64,000 bases of DNA from Mesoterricola sediminis (GTDB lineage Bacteria; Acidobacteriota; Holophagae; Holophagales; Holophagaceae). The stretch is taken from NCBI RefSeq assembly GCF_030295425.1, contig NZ_AP027081.1, positions 3,145,001 through 3,209,000 of the forward strand, read 5' to 3'. Positions 1-12,035 of the stretch are shown here, one piece after another. A program made the position numbers and the translations under genes. How positions within the stretch are numbered: position 1 is the first letter of the stretch; each line of letters begins with the position of its first letter. The notes beneath the pieces are model-generated. The model saw nothing but the letters and a program-made list of their open reading frames with translations, did no database searches and was not told where the DNA came from.

Positions 1-78
1 CTTCGGCTTCGGCACGGGCGGAGGCAAAAGCGGAGCGATGCGTTCCCAGAGCTCAGAGGGCAAGATTTCTCGGGCCAT
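1..78 (-). CDS. IS5 family transposase, N-terminal fragment
   Basis: Minus-strand reading from ATG at 78 gives 26 residues beginning MAREILPSELWERIAPLLPP, then PVPKPK at the window edge. The pattern (L/I)xxxLWxxIxPLLPP is the N-terminal DUF4096 signature of IS5/IS427-group transposases. The same pattern occurs in the complete transposase at 41448, but the two proteins are clearly different in sequence, so this is a different IS. The rest of the gene is outside the window. Confidence 0.75.
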   Translation of the reverse strand, partial: MAREILPSELWERIAPLLPPPVPKPK

Positions 79-131
79 CCAAGTACACTATGCACTCTTT
101 CCTTGATGTACAAGGGGTTTTGTTACCACTT
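1..131 (-). mobile_element. IS5-type insertion sequence, truncated by window edge
   Basis: Contains the start of a DDE transposase on the minus strand (start codon at 76-78) preceded by about 50 bp of AT-richer leader. The outer end is placed near 131 because sequence resuming at 136 is the C-terminal coding part of a GxxExxY gene. The terminal stretch, read outward-in on the minus strand, starts AAGTGGTAACAAAACCCC and is a plausible terminal repeat. The other end lies outside the window, so terminal repeats and target duplication cannot be verified. Confidence 0.6.
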
Positions 132-135
132 CTAA

Positions 136-225
136 GGCGGAATGGAGGTCGGCCTGCTCCTCAATTTCCGTCAGTGGCCTTTCAAAGACGGTGGAATCAA
201 GCGGGTGATACATACAAGGGCTTGA
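136..225 (+). pseudogene. GxxExxY family protein, C-terminal remnant
   Basis: The plus-strand frame from 136 reads GGMEVGLLLNF, then QWPFKDGGIKRVI, and stops at TGA 223-225. This matches the conserved C-terminus of GxxExxY proteins (typically GLLINF...LKDGIKR(I/V)). The upstream part is cut off by the IS at 1-131 (in-frame TAA at 133-135), so only about 29 codons remain. It leads directly into the 180-bp IS right end at 218-397. The N-terminal half of an equivalent gene is found in the other IS copy at 42339, so the two are complementary fragments of one ancestral passenger gene. Confidence 0.65.
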
Positions 226-397
226 TCCTTTCTCCGCGAGCCTCAGCGAGATCCTCCGCGCCTCCGCGTTCCAATAGGATGCTGCGAATGCGCGGCGCCA
301 TCAGGCACTGCAGCACAGACTCACTATTCCAGCTCCTCCATGCTCCGGCACGGATGGGTATTAGCCATTACTATCCTAGATTCCGAACACACCCTAG
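218..397 (+). repeat. 180-bp right end of IS5-type element, copy 1
   Basis: This segment is near-identical (about 4 differences in 180 by eye) to 42551-42730, the right end of the complete IS at 41360-42726. It ends with the right terminal repeat at 377-393 followed by the target tetranucleotide CTAG at 394-397. It includes one arm (232-270) of the 39-bp inverted repeat described in the other copy. The left part of this element has been lost or interrupted by the IS at 1-131. Confidence 0.85.
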
Positions 398-897
398 ATC
401 AAGTCCAGGGAAAGGTCGTCGAGGTCGACGTACGTGCACTCCTCCAGGATGGCCTGGAGGCCCGCCCCGGCCTCCGGGAAGGCGGCCGCGAAGGTCGCCA
501 GGTTCGCCGCGCAGGCCGCCTCCTGCGCCATGTGGGCACGGGTTTCGGGGAAGTCGAGGGGGTCGATGATCTCGATGGAACGGCGGCGGGCCCGGGGCGA
601 GTCGGGAAGGATCTCCGAGGGCCCGGCCGCCAGAATCGTCCGCGACGCTTCGGCGTAGTTGTTCCCGTCGCCGGCCGCCCAGTGCAGCTGCAAGCCGAGG
701 TGCACGTTCGCGTCGTCATCCAGCGTATCGGTGTCCACGCGGGTGAGGATCTCAAGGTCGCCCGTGTCCGTCACGCGCTGGAAGGCGGGCGTCAGGGTGA
801 CCTCCACCGCGTGAGCGGGAAGGGTGGCGGCGAAAAGCCCCAGGGAGAAACCCGCCACGCGAACGGCGTGCCGCGACAGGGAGGGAAGGAAGGACAT
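394..897 (-). CDS. Secreted protein of unknown function
   Basis: 167 residues starting at ATG 897, with CTGGAG upstream at suitable spacing. The N-terminus has Arg residues followed by a hydrophobic core and an Ala-x-Ala cleavage-like site around residues 28-30 (LPAHA), so export by Sec is likely. The mature part is acidic, lacks Cys, and ends DDLSLDLI. I do not recognise a family. The stop codon TAG (394-396) lies in the CTAG target site of the adjacent IS right end, so the insertion appears to have occurred exactly at the stop and the protein is probably full length. Its promoter should lie in 898-1162, where I see no convincing -35/-10 pair. Confidence 0.65.
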   Translation of the reverse strand: MSFLPSLSRHAVRVAGFSLGLFAATLPAHAVEVTLTPAFQRVTDTGDLEILTRVDTDTLDDDANVHLGLQLHWAAGDGNNYAEASRTILAAGPSEILPDSPRARRRSIEIIDPLDFPETRAHMAQEAACAANLATFAAAFPEAGAGLQAILEECTYVDLDDLSLDLI

Positions 898-1162
898 GAC
901 GAACTCCAGAGGGATGGGGCAAGCGCCCGCATCGGGTGACCGCGCGCGCCGGCGGGAGTTCCGCTCCCGACCTCGGCCGCACGTTCAATACCTGCCCCGG
1001 ACAAACAAAAGGTTCATGGCAATTCCGTCCCGCCCCCGGGGGCCCTCTGGCATGCTGGAACCCCGGAGCGCACGTTGGCCCCCGTCCCGTCTTCCCGCAA
1101 CCCCACCCCCCCCGCCGGACCCCTCCCCGCAGCGCCGGGCCGCCCGGAAAGGGGCGCCTGAC

Positions 1163-1681
1163 ATGGCGGCGCCCCGGCGGGAGCGCCAGGCCCAGAAGCG
1201 GCGGGAAGCCCTGGAGCGGGCCCTGGCGGCCGCGCCGGGGACCCTCACCCCCGTGGACCTGGAGGCGGCCTTCTTCTTCGATCACCCGGACCTGGTGGCG
1301 GGCCTGGGGGAGGTCCTCCAGCGCCAGGGCCTCGTCGCGGCCTTCGAGGCCTATGCCCGCCACCTGGAGGAGGAACGGGACCTGGCCCTGCGCAGGCTCG
1401 CCCGCATCGAGGCCGATCCCCCCCTGCGCGCCCTGCGGGCCGCCAAGGACGAGGACCTCCTCGCCCTGCTCGCCGCCCATTTCCGCGCCTGGGGGGCCGC
1501 CGGGGTCCACGGCGAGCGCGTCGCGGACCTGGAGGCGGCCCTGGCCCTCGCCGCCCTCCGGAACGCCGAACGCGCCTGGGTGCGCGGCAACGGCCGCCCC
1601 GTCCTGCCCGTCCTCGTCCAGGAAGCCTTGGCCGTCCTCTGGCCCGCCCTCTACGCCCACGCCCGCCGCCACGGCGGGTGA
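1163..1681 (+). CDS. Hypothetical helical protein
   Basis: 172 residues if started at ATG 1163; the frame is open upstream to about 824 but the upstream part looks non-coding (proline-rich, no ribosome site). The protein is almost entirely helical, rich in Ala, Leu, Arg and Glu, starts with a basic segment (RRERQAQKRREALERAL) and contains a conserved-looking FFFDHPDLVAGL motif and a WVRGNGRP loop. The length and a basic N-terminal helix are loosely reminiscent of TetR-like regulators, but no helix-turn-helix can be assigned. It has coding-like third-position GC bias. The next gene, a phosphoesterase, converges on it. Confidence 0.5.
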   Translation: MAAPRRERQAQKRREALERALAAAPGTLTPVDLEAAFFFDHPDLVAGLGEVLQRQGLVAAFEAYARHLEEERDLALRRLARIEADPPLRALRAAKDEDLLALLAAHFRAWGAAGVHGERVADLEAALALAALRNAERAWVRGNGRPVLPVLVQEALAVLWPALYAHARRHGG

Positions 1682-1732
1682 GCCCCTGGCCCAGGGCATC
1701 GGGGGGCCTTCACAACCGCTGCCGCGGGGGCC

Positions 1733-3046
1733 TCAGGGCGCGGGGGCCATCGCCGCCACCCGGCCGGCGCGGTCCAGGGTCACCGGCTGGAAGTCACAGC
1801 CCTCCCCGGCACAGACGAGGCTGCCCGTGTTCCAGCACCGCAGGCGGCGGCCCGAGGGCAGGGTCAAGGGACGGCCGGCCAGGCTCTGGTGGGTGTGCCC
1901 GAAGACCAGGTCGTCCACGCGGAAGCCCCGCAGGCTGTCGTCCTTGGCCGCGCAGGCCATGAACGCGTCCAGGCGCGCGGCGTTGCGGGGGTCCTCCAGG
2001 AAGGCCCCCTCGCCCCGCACGGTGGGCATCACCCAGCCCGCCTCCGACCGACGGAGGGCGAGGCCCACCACCCGCTTCAGCAGGTACAGCTGGAAGTCGA
2101 GGAGCCGGTCGCTTCCCCACTCCTGGAGGCCCGCCTTCCAGCGGGGCTCGGCCTTGAAATCCAGGGCGCGGTCCATGAGGTCCCGGATGGCGTCCATGAT
2201 CCGCTTCACCTCGGGCGGCTCGTGGCCGGCGCGGATCTGGTCGTACATGCGCTGGAGGGTCCCGCTGAGCGGGCCCACCTGCCCGAGGGCGAAGTTCAGG
2301 AAATCCGTCAGGCTGGCGTTCAGCAACTCCAGGTAGTAGAAATCCAGGCCGCCCGGCAAGGGCGGATCCAGGGCCGGGCCGAGCACCTCGCTGAGGAGGG
2401 TCCAGGCCAGTTGGAAGAAGTGCCCGTGGGTGACCAGGAGGGCCGTGCCGTCCCCCCGGAGCACGTGCAGGGCCGGGTAGGCGACGTTCACGGGGATGCG
2501 ACCCCGGGTGAGGCCGGAGACGAACACGTCGCCGGTGTACGGCCCCTGGACCCCCTGGATGGCGAAGGCCGGCGTCGCCCCCCGCAGGTCCAGCACCGCG
2601 CAGGCGGCGTGGGGCATGGGGAACACCACGCTGCCCCCCGGCACGGCCGGCGCCCCCTTCAGCTTCTCCAGGGGCCGGATGACCGTGGTCTGCATCTGGA
2701 CCCAGCTCCACAGGACGTGGTCGTGGTTCCCCGGCAGGAAGAGGATCTGCTCGAAGCGCCGCTCCACCTCCGCCGCGTCGAAGAAGGCCAGGGAGAGGGC
2801 CGCCACCTCGTCCATGTTGCGGATGGACACGTCCCAGAAGTCGCCGTTGATCACCAGGTGGGGAATGCGCGCCCCGGCGCCCTCGGCGGCGAGGCGCGCG
2901 TCCACCTGGGCCATCCAGTCCAGCCAGTCCCGGCGCACCCGGACCCCCCCCAGGTCCGCATAGCCGCTGCGGGGGAAGGGCGACACGACCCCGGAGGGGT
3001 CGCCCAGGTGGACATCGGACACGATGACGGCCAGCGGCAGGGCCAT
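1733..3046 (-). CDS. Calcineurin-like metallophosphoesterase
   Basis: 437 residues from ATG 3046, preceded by GGGGAGG. The dimetal phosphoesterase motifs appear in order: SDVHLGD (about residues 10-16), NGDFWD, GNHDHVLW, THGHFF and C-terminal GHTHQ. This is the UDP-2,3-diacylglucosamine hydrolase/YkuE-like superfamily, but the length (well over the 240 residues of LpxH) and the central helical insert between GNHD and GHTH argue against LpxH. Substrate unknown; probably cytoplasmic as no signal peptide is visible. It is divergent from carA, sharing the AT-rich 3140-3350 region. Confidence 0.85.
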   Translation of the reverse strand: MALPLAVIVSDVHLGDPSGVVSPFPRSGYADLGGVRVRRDWLDWMAQVDARLAAEGAGARIPHLVINGDFWDVSIRNMDEVAALSLAFFDAAEVERRFEQILFLPGNHDHVLWSWVQMQTTVIRPLEKLKGAPAVPGGSVVFPMPHAACAVLDLRGATPAFAIQGVQGPYTGDVFVSGLTRGRIPVNVAYPALHVLRGDGTALLVTHGHFFQLAWTLLSEVLGPALDPPLPGGLDFYYLELLNASLTDFLNFALGQVGPLSGTLQRMYDQIRAGHEPPEVKRIMDAIRDLMDRALDFKAEPRWKAGLQEWGSDRLLDFQLYLLKRVVGLALRRSEAGWVMPTVRGEGAFLEDPRNAARLDAFMACAAKDDSLRGFRVDDLVFGHTHQSLAGRPLTLPSGRRLRCWNTGSLVCAGEGCDFQPVTLDRAGRVAAMAPAP

Positions 3047-3472
3047 GGAACCTCCCCGGGCCCCGCGGGGGGCCCGGCCCTTTGGATTCCGGCCCCGCCT
3101 CCCCCATCCCCACCCGCCCGGGCCAGGCCGGGGGCCGCCGGGACAGGTTAATAAATAATTTAAATTCATATCCGCGTGGACTCACGGGCCGAGACCCGGG
3201 CGATGCCACGAATTTGCACAACGAATTGCAAATTTTGCAACATCATCGATCGCCCAGAAGGCAGTCCAGGCATGAATCGTTTCCTGGATGCAAATTTTTC
3301 ATCCACAAACAAAAATCTTCAACCTGGGGCCCGGAAAGGAAGCTATGATTATCTCTTAAAATCTGGAGACATTCAAGACTGTATCCTGCGACGACTTCGC
3401 ACTAATCTCATCGGAATGCCGAACGAGGGGGGTCCGACGGACCCCTGCCCCCAGGCAGGGTGGGGAGGCCGC
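3047..3472 (+). promoter_or_regulatory. Divergent AT-rich intergenic and carA leader region
   Basis: A 426-bp gap between the divergent phosphoesterase and carA. It is strikingly AT-rich for this genome between about 3145 and 3400. It holds repeated TTGCA-type words at 3213-3217, 3226-3240 (near-palindrome TTGCAAATTTTGCAA) and 3293-3300, and a possible -10 TATGAT at 3344-3349. The distal part carries two GC hairpins just before the carA ribosome site (listed separately). No protein-coding gene or known riboswitch is evident. Confidence 0.5.
3426..3460 (+). promoter_or_regulatory. Tandem hairpins in carA leader
   Basis: Two adjacent stem-loops: GGGGTCC-GAC-GGACCCC, then CCCTGCC-CCCA-GGCAGGG, each with a 7-bp stem. 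They end immediately upstream of the carA Shine-Dalgarno GGGGAGG at 3462-3468. Position suggests control of translation or attenuation of carAB, but there is no U-tract typical of an intrinsic terminator. Confidence 0.45.
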
Positions 3473-4547
3473 ATGCTCGCGCACTTGATCTTGAAGGATG
3501 GAACCTGCTTCAACGGGTTCGCGCCCCTGGGGCGGGGCGGCGGCGGGGAGGTGGTGTTCACCACGGCCATGGCGGGCTACCAGGAGATCCTCACCGACCC
3601 CAGCTTCGCCGGACAGATGGTCTGCATGACCTTCCCCGAACAGGGGGTGTACGGGGTGCACGGGGACCTGGACGAGGCCCCGCGCCCCTGGGCCGCCGGC
3701 CTCATCTGCCGGCGCCTCACCCTCCAGCCCGATCACACCCGCGCCCTCGGGGACCTGGCCGGCTGGCTCAAGCGCCACCGCATCCCCGTCATCACCGAAG
3801 TGGACACCCGCGCCCTCACCCACCACCTGCGCGACGCCGGCGCCCAGCCCGGCCTGGTGTGGACGGAGGCCGACGGCTCCCTGGCCGGGGGCAAGGCGGC
3901 GGCGGCCCAGCTCGCCGACATGTCCGGGCAGGCCCTGGCCGGCGAGGTGAGCTGCCGGGACCGCTACGAGCTCCTCACCCCCGGCGCGCGCTTCCGGGTG
4001 GCGGTGCTGGACGGCGGGATCAAGGGGTCCATCCTCCGGCAGCTCTCCGCGGCCGGCTACGACCTGGAGGTCTTCCCCTGGGACGCCCCGGCCTCCGAGC
4101 TCACGGCGCCGCGCTTCCACGGTCTCTTCCTCAGCAACGGCCCCGGCGATCCCGACGCGCTGCCCGGCATGCGCAAGGAGGTGGAGGCCTGCATCGGCCG
4201 CATCCCCATCTTCGGGATCTGCCTCGGCCACCAGCTGCTGGGCCTGGCCTTCGGCGGGCGCACCTTCAAGCTGAAGTTCGGCCACCGCGGCGCGAACCAG
4301 CCCGTGCTGGACCTGGCCACCCGGCGCATCGAGATCACCGCCCAGAACCACGGCTTCGCCGTCGACGACGCGAGCCTCCCCCCCGAGGTGGAGGTCACCC
4401 ACCGCCACCTCTCGGACAACACCGTGGAGGGCCTCGCCCACCGGCGGCTCCCGGTCTTCAGCCTGCAGCACCACCCGGAGGCCTCCCCGGGGCCCCACGA
4501 CGCGCGGGGGGCCTTCGCCAGGTTCGGCCGCATGATGGAGGCCTTCC

Positions 4548-4555
<8 letters not shown>
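3473..4555 (+). CDS. carA: Carbamoyl-phosphate synthase small subunit
   Basis: 360 residues from ATG 3473, preceded by GGGGAGG 5 nt upstream. This is the glutamine amidotransferase subunit that hydrolyses glutamine and channels ammonia to CarB for carbamoyl phosphate (pyrimidine and arginine synthesis). The N-terminal CarA domain begins with the typical [11 protein letters not shown] and contains the [10 protein letters not shown](F)AGQ motif. The C-terminal class I amidotransferase domain has FGICLGHQ with nucleophile Cys250 and the HPE pair His334/Glu336. Its stop overlaps the carB start by 8 nt (ATGCCTAG), indicating translational coupling. Confidence 0.97.
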
Positions 4556-7754
<3,199 letters not shown>

Positions 7755-7815
7755 GCCCTTCCCCCCTGGGACCGGCTTTCCGTCCCGGCGGGCCTGGATG
7801 ATCTATGCTCGTTCC

Positions 7816-9210
7816 ATGCGGATGCTGATCCTCTGCCTCGCCGCGGTCGCGGGCTTCGCCCAGGGGCCCGCCCTCCCGGAGCGCCTCCGGGACCTGGCGG
7901 CGTCGCCCCGCTTCGCCCGGGTCCACCTGGGCGTGCACGTGCGGGACCTGGACACGGGGCGGACCGTCTTCGCCTGGAACGCGGACAAGGGCTTCGTCCC
8001 CGGCAGCTGCGCCAAGCTCTTCACCTGCGCCTCGGCCCTCTGCGGCCTGGGGCCGGAGGCCACCTTCCGCACCTCGGTGGCCGCGGCCGGGCCCCTGGGC
8101 GCCGACGGCACCCTGGCCGGCGATCTCCTGCTGGTGGGCCGGGGGGACCCCATGCTCCTGGCGCGCCGGAACGACGGTCCCTGGCGGCCGGATCCCCTGG
8201 AGGCCCTGGCGGACCAGCTCGTCCGGGCCGGGCTCCGGCGGGTCCGGGGCGACGTGGTGGGCGACGGCCGCTGGTTCAGGACCCGCCCCTGGGGCTCGGG
8301 CTGGGAGATCCAGGACCGGGCCTTCGCCTACGGCGCGGACGTGTCGGCCCTCACCGTCCACGACAACATGGTCGACCTCCGCATCTACCCGGGCCCCGCC
8401 CCGGGGCGGCCCTGCTTCCTCTTCCCCCAGCCCGGCCTGGGCCTCCTGCCCCTGGCGAACCGGACCGCCACCGGCCCCGGTCCCGCCATCGACCTGGCCT
8501 GGGAGGGGGACACCCTCGTGGTGACGGGCGCCCTGCCCCCCGGCGCCCCGCCCCTCACCCTGGCGGTGCCCGTGCGGAACCCCGAGGCCTTCGCGGCCCG
8601 CCTCCTCCGGCGTTCCCTGGAACGGCGGGGGGTCCAGGTGGACGGGACCGCCCGGGCCGTCCGGGACTCCGATCCCACGCCGGGCCGGGAGTTGGCCGGC
8701 CTGGACTCCCGCCCCCTCAAGGATCTCGTGCGGGCCACCCTCAAGGCCTCCAACAACCTGTACGCCCAACTCCTCCTCCTCCAGCAGGGGCGGTCGGAGG
8801 CGGCGGGCCTCGCGGCGGAGCGGACCTTCCTGGAGGCCGCCGGCATCCGGGAGGGGGTGATCCTGGAGGAGGGCAGCGGCCTGTCCCGCAAGAACCTGGT
8901 GGCGCCCGAGGCCCTCACGGCCCTCCTGGCCACCCTGGACAAGCGCCCGGAGGGCCCCGCCTTCCGGGCCGCCCTGCCCTTGGCCGGGGTGGACGGCACC
9001 CTCCAGGCCCGCATGGGCGGATCCGCGGCCGTAGGCCGGGTCGCCGCCAAGACCGGCACCCTCCGCTTCACCCATGGCCTGGCGGGCTACGCCGAGGGCC
9101 CCGGGGGCACCCGCCTGGCCTTCGCCCTCCTGCTCAACGGGGACCCGGCCCCCGATGCCCGGGAGGTCCTGGACCGCTTCGTCCTCCTGATGGCGGAGAC
9201 GGCCCCCTGA
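7816..9210 (+). CDS. dacB: D-alanyl-D-alanine carboxypeptidase/endopeptidase (PBP4 type)
   Basis: 464 residues from ATG 7816 (an in-frame ATG at 7798 is possible but would place extra residues before the signal peptide). The N-terminus MRMLILCLAAVAGFAQG is a Sec signal, so the enzyme acts in the periplasm on peptidoglycan. The class C penicillin-binding motifs are present: S64-C-A-K67, S312-N-N and K412-T-G. The family (peptidase S13) cleaves D-Ala-D-Ala and some cross-links. It starts 61 nt after carB on the same strand. Confidence 0.92.
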   Translation: MRMLILCLAAVAGFAQGPALPERLRDLAASPRFARVHLGVHVRDLDTGRTVFAWNADKGFVPGSCAKLFTCASALCGLGPEATFRTSVAAAGPLGADGTLAGDLLLVGRGDPMLLARRNDGPWRPDPLEALADQLVRAGLRRVRGDVVGDGRWFRTRPWGSGWEIQDRAFAYGADVSALTVHDNMVDLRIYPGPAPGRPCFLFPQPGLGLLPLANRTATGPGPAIDLAWEGDTLVVTGALPPGAPPLTLAVPVRNPEAFAARLLRRSLERRGVQVDGTARAVRDSDPTPGRELAGLDSRPLKDLVRATLKASNNLYAQLLLLQQGRSEAAGLAAERTFLEAAGIREGVILEEGSGLSRKNLVAPEALTALLATLDKRPEGPAFRAALPLAGVDGTLQARMGGSAAVGRVAAKTGTLRFTHGLAGYAEGPGGTRLAFALLLNGDPAPDAREVLDRFVLLMAETAP

Positions 9211-9254
9211 GGATCCGCCCCCCCGGTCCCCGCTTCCGGGAGTACCATGGGCCT

Positions 9255-11903
9255 ATGATGGCGCCTTCCACCCTGCGCCCACCCCTGACCTGGCGGCGGG
9301 CGGCCCTGGCCTGGAGCAGGCGGCTCCTCCTATGGGGCGCGGCCGCCGTCGCCCTCGCGGCCCCGGATCCTTTCCAGGCCGCGCGCCCCCTCACGCGGTT
9401 CAGCGATTCCCGGGCGGGGCTCCCCGCCGACACCGTCCACGCCCTGCTCCTCGACCGCCAGGGCACCCTCTGGGCCGGCACCGTGGACGGGCCGGCCCGC
9501 CACACCGAGCGGGGCTGGGAACCCTTCCCCCTCCCGGGGGGCAGCCGCTCCTCCTTTGTCCGCACGGTCCTGGAGGACCGCAGCGGGGCCCTGTGGTTCG
9601 GCACCCAGGACGGGGGCCTCTGGCGGTGGCGGGCCGGGGCCTGGACCCACTTCGAGGGGGGGCGGGACCTGCCCTCCAACCGCGTCAACTGCCTGCTGGA
9701 GACCGCCGGACCCGGGGGCGCCCCGGAGGTGTGGGCCGGCACCAGCCGGGGCGTCGCCCATTTCGCGGAGGGGCGCTGGCTCCCCCCGGACCCCTCCCAG
9801 GGCGGCCTGTCCGACATGATCTGGAAGCTGCGGGAGGTCCGGGAACGGGACGGCAGCACAAGCCTCTGGGCGGCCGGCCACACCGGGATGTTCGCCCTCC
9901 GGTCTGGCGTCTGGCAGCGGGTGGGGAAGGACCTCCCGGCCCTGCGCCGGGGCGCCAGCGACATCCTCCAGGTGCCCACCACCGGGGGCCCGCTGGAGGT
10001 GTGGGTCGCCTGCTGGGGCTATGGCCTCGCCCGCTGGGACGGGGCGGCCTGGTCCCTGTACCCCGCCCCCACCCACTTCCCCAGCCCCTTCCCGACGAGC
10101 CTCGCCCTGGGCGACGGTCCCGACGGCAAGCCTGCCGTCTGGGCCGGCACCTTCGACGCCAGCCTCGCGTGGTTCGGCGCCGGGGCCTGGCACACCTTGA
10201 ACCACGGGGAGCTGGGGCCCACGTCCGGCATCTACGCCCTGAAGAGCCTGCCCGGCACCCGGCCCGATTTCATCCTGGGCACCCGGGGTTCGGGCGTCGG
10301 CTTCCTGGACCTGGGCGGCTGGCGGATCCTGGACGAGCGGTGCGGCCTGCCCAGCGCCGAGGTGAACACCTTCGCCGAAACCGGGGAGGGGTTCTGGATC
10401 GGCACGGCCCGGGGCCTGGTCCGGTGGGGGAAGGACGGTCCCCGGCCCGAGCGCGTGCGCCCCGACCTGGCCAATGTCTTCGTGAGCACCCTCCTGGCCA
10501 CCCGCGAGGCGGGGCGGGAGCGGCTCTGGACGGGCACCCTCCGGGGGCTCTTCGTGCGGGAGAACGGCCAATGGCGGGCCGAGACCCCCCTGCCCGTGCT
10601 CCGGGCCATGGTCCACGCCCTCGTGGAGACCCCGGCCCCGGACGGCGGCACCCGCCTCTGGGCCGCCACCGGGAACGGGGTGGCCTGCCGGGAGCACGGC
10701 CAATGGCGCCAGGTCCTGCCCCGGCCCGGAGAGCCGGAGTTCACCGCCCTGTCCCTGGCCGTGTCCGGCGGCCGGCCGGATGATCCCGCCGTCTGGGTGG
10801 GCACCGGGGGGCGGGGCCTCCTCCGCCTGCAGGGGGACAGCCTCACCCTGAACGTGGGCGGCGGCAGCCTGCCCAACCCCTCTCTCTACGGCCTGGTCGC
10901 GTCCACGGGTCCCGGCGGCCGCACCTGGCTGTGGGCCGCCACCCCGGGCGGCGGCATTGGCCGCCTGGAAACCGGGGCCGCCGACCCCCGCTGGGAGATG
11001 TTCACCACCACCAACACCCCCGGCCTGCCCACCCCCTTCATCTCCGGCCTGTTCAAGGACCGGGAGGGCCGGCTCTACGCCCTGACGACCCGGGGCATCG
11101 CCCGCATCACCCTGGGCACCCGGGACGGGCTCCCGGTGCCCACCCAGCTGGAGACCTTCACCACGGGGGACGGCCTGCCCACCAACACCCTGGCCGCCAA
11201 CACGGGCTTCCAGGACCGGGCGGGCCGCATCTGGGTGGGCACCGCCAAGGGCGCCGCCGTGCTGGACCCGTCGTTGGAGCGGCCCTCCGCCCCCCTCCAG
11301 ACCCCCGCCCTCACCCGGATCCTGGTGGACAACCGGGCCTGGACCGGCGACGGGCCGCTGGTCTTCCCCCACGGCGTGCGCCGCCTCGTGCTGGAATTCC
11401 GGGTCTCGGCCCTGCACCGGCTGGAGGACGTGCGGTACCGCACCTGGATCCGGGGCCTGGAAGGGGAGGCCGCCCCCTGGCAGGCCGAGCCCCGCCGGGA
11501 GTTGACCGGACTGCCAGCCGGACGATACGAACTCCAGGTCACCGCCCGGAACCACGCCGGCCAGGAGACCGAGGCCCTCCGCATCCCCTTCCGGGTCCTG
11601 CCCGCCCCCTGGGCGACCCCCTGGGCCTTCGGGGCCTACGCCCTGGCCGCCCTGGGCCTGGGCCTGGCCGTGGTGCGCTGGCGGACCCGCTGGCTGACGG
11701 CCCACAACGAGGCCCTCCGGAACGAAATGCGCACCCTGGAGGGGCTCATCCCCGTCTGCTCCTACTGCAAGAAGATCCGCAACGATTCCGGTTCCTGGGA
11801 CGAAATGGAGCACTTCCTGGCCCGGCGGAGCGGCGCGAGCTTCTCCCACGGGGTCTGCCCCGAGTGCCGGGACCAGGTCCGGTCCGAATTCCGGAAGGAC
11901 TGA
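9255..11903 (+). CDS. Beta-propeller sensor protein with C-terminal Cys-rich module
   Basis: 882 residues. After an N-terminal signal/anchor (residues 15-36) there are many repeats of the two-component-regulator propeller type (e.g. LLLDRQGTLWAGT, VLEDRSGALWFGT, FQDRAGRIWVGT), then a Y_Y_Y-like beta domain (about 700-795), a single transmembrane helix near 805-822, and a short cytoplasmic tail. The tail does not contain a histidine kinase, GGDEF or AraC domain; it ends in VCSYCKKIRNDSGSWD and HGVCPECRDQVRSEF, a CxxC...CxxC pattern likely to bind zinc. The hybrid-sensor extracellular architecture is thus fused to an unusual output. Start ATG 9255 or 9258. Confidence 0.85.
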   Translation: MMAPSTLRPPLTWRRAALAWSRRLLLWGAAAVALAAPDPFQAARPLTRFSDSRAGLPADTVHALLLDRQGTLWAGTVDGPARHTERGWEPFPLPGGSRSSFVRTVLEDRSGALWFGTQDGGLWRWRAGAWTHFEGGRDLPSNRVNCLLETAGPGGAPEVWAGTSRGVAHFAEGRWLPPDPSQGGLSDMIWKLREVRERDGSTSLWAAGHTGMFALRSGVWQRVGKDLPALRRGASDILQVPTTGGPLEVWVACWGYGLARWDGAAWSLYPAPTHFPSPFPTSLALGDGPDGKPAVWAGTFDASLAWFGAGAWHTLNHGELGPTSGIYALKSLPGTRPDFILGTRGSGVGFLDLGGWRILDERCGLPSAEVNTFAETGEGFWIGTARGLVRWGKDGPRPERVRPDLANVFVSTLLATREAGRERLWTGTLRGLFVRENGQWRAETPLPVLRAMVHALVETPAPDGGTRLWAATGNGVACREHGQWRQVLPRPGEPEFTALSLAVSGGRPDDPAVWVGTGGRGLLRLQGDSLTLNVGGGSLPNPSLYGLVASTGPGGRTWLWAATPGGGIGRLETGAADPRWEMFTTTNTPGLPTPFISGLFKDREGRLYALTTRGIARITLGTRDGLPVPTQLETFTTGDGLPTNTLAANTGFQDRAGRIWVGTAKGAAVLDPSLERPSAPLQTPALTRILVDNRAWTGDGPLVFPHGVRRLVLEFRVSALHRLEDVRYRTWIRGLEGEAAPWQAEPRRELTGLPAGRYELQVTARNHAGQETEALRIPFRVLPAPWATPWAFGAYALAALGLGLAVVRWRTRWLTAHNEALRNEMRTLEGLIPVCSYCKKIRNDSGSWDEMEHFLARRSGASFSHGVCPECRDQVRSEFRKD

Positions 11904-11937
11904 GGGAAAAGGGGGGGGCCGGTCCGTATTTTCCCTG

Positions 11938-11954
11938 GGAACCCAAGGGGTTCC
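11938..11954 (+). promoter_or_regulatory. Stem-loop in rpsA leader
   Basis: GGAACCC-AAG-GGGTTCC, a 7-bp perfect stem in the 132-nt gap before rpsA. It could end the upstream transcript or form part of the rpsA leader; there is no U-run. Confidence 0.35.
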
Positions 11955-12035
11955 ACGATAGTCTGTCAATTCTGCCGGACGCATGTGCCGGGATTCCAGC
12001 CCCCCAGGGAGGGGGCAACTTTTCGAGGTGGACGA

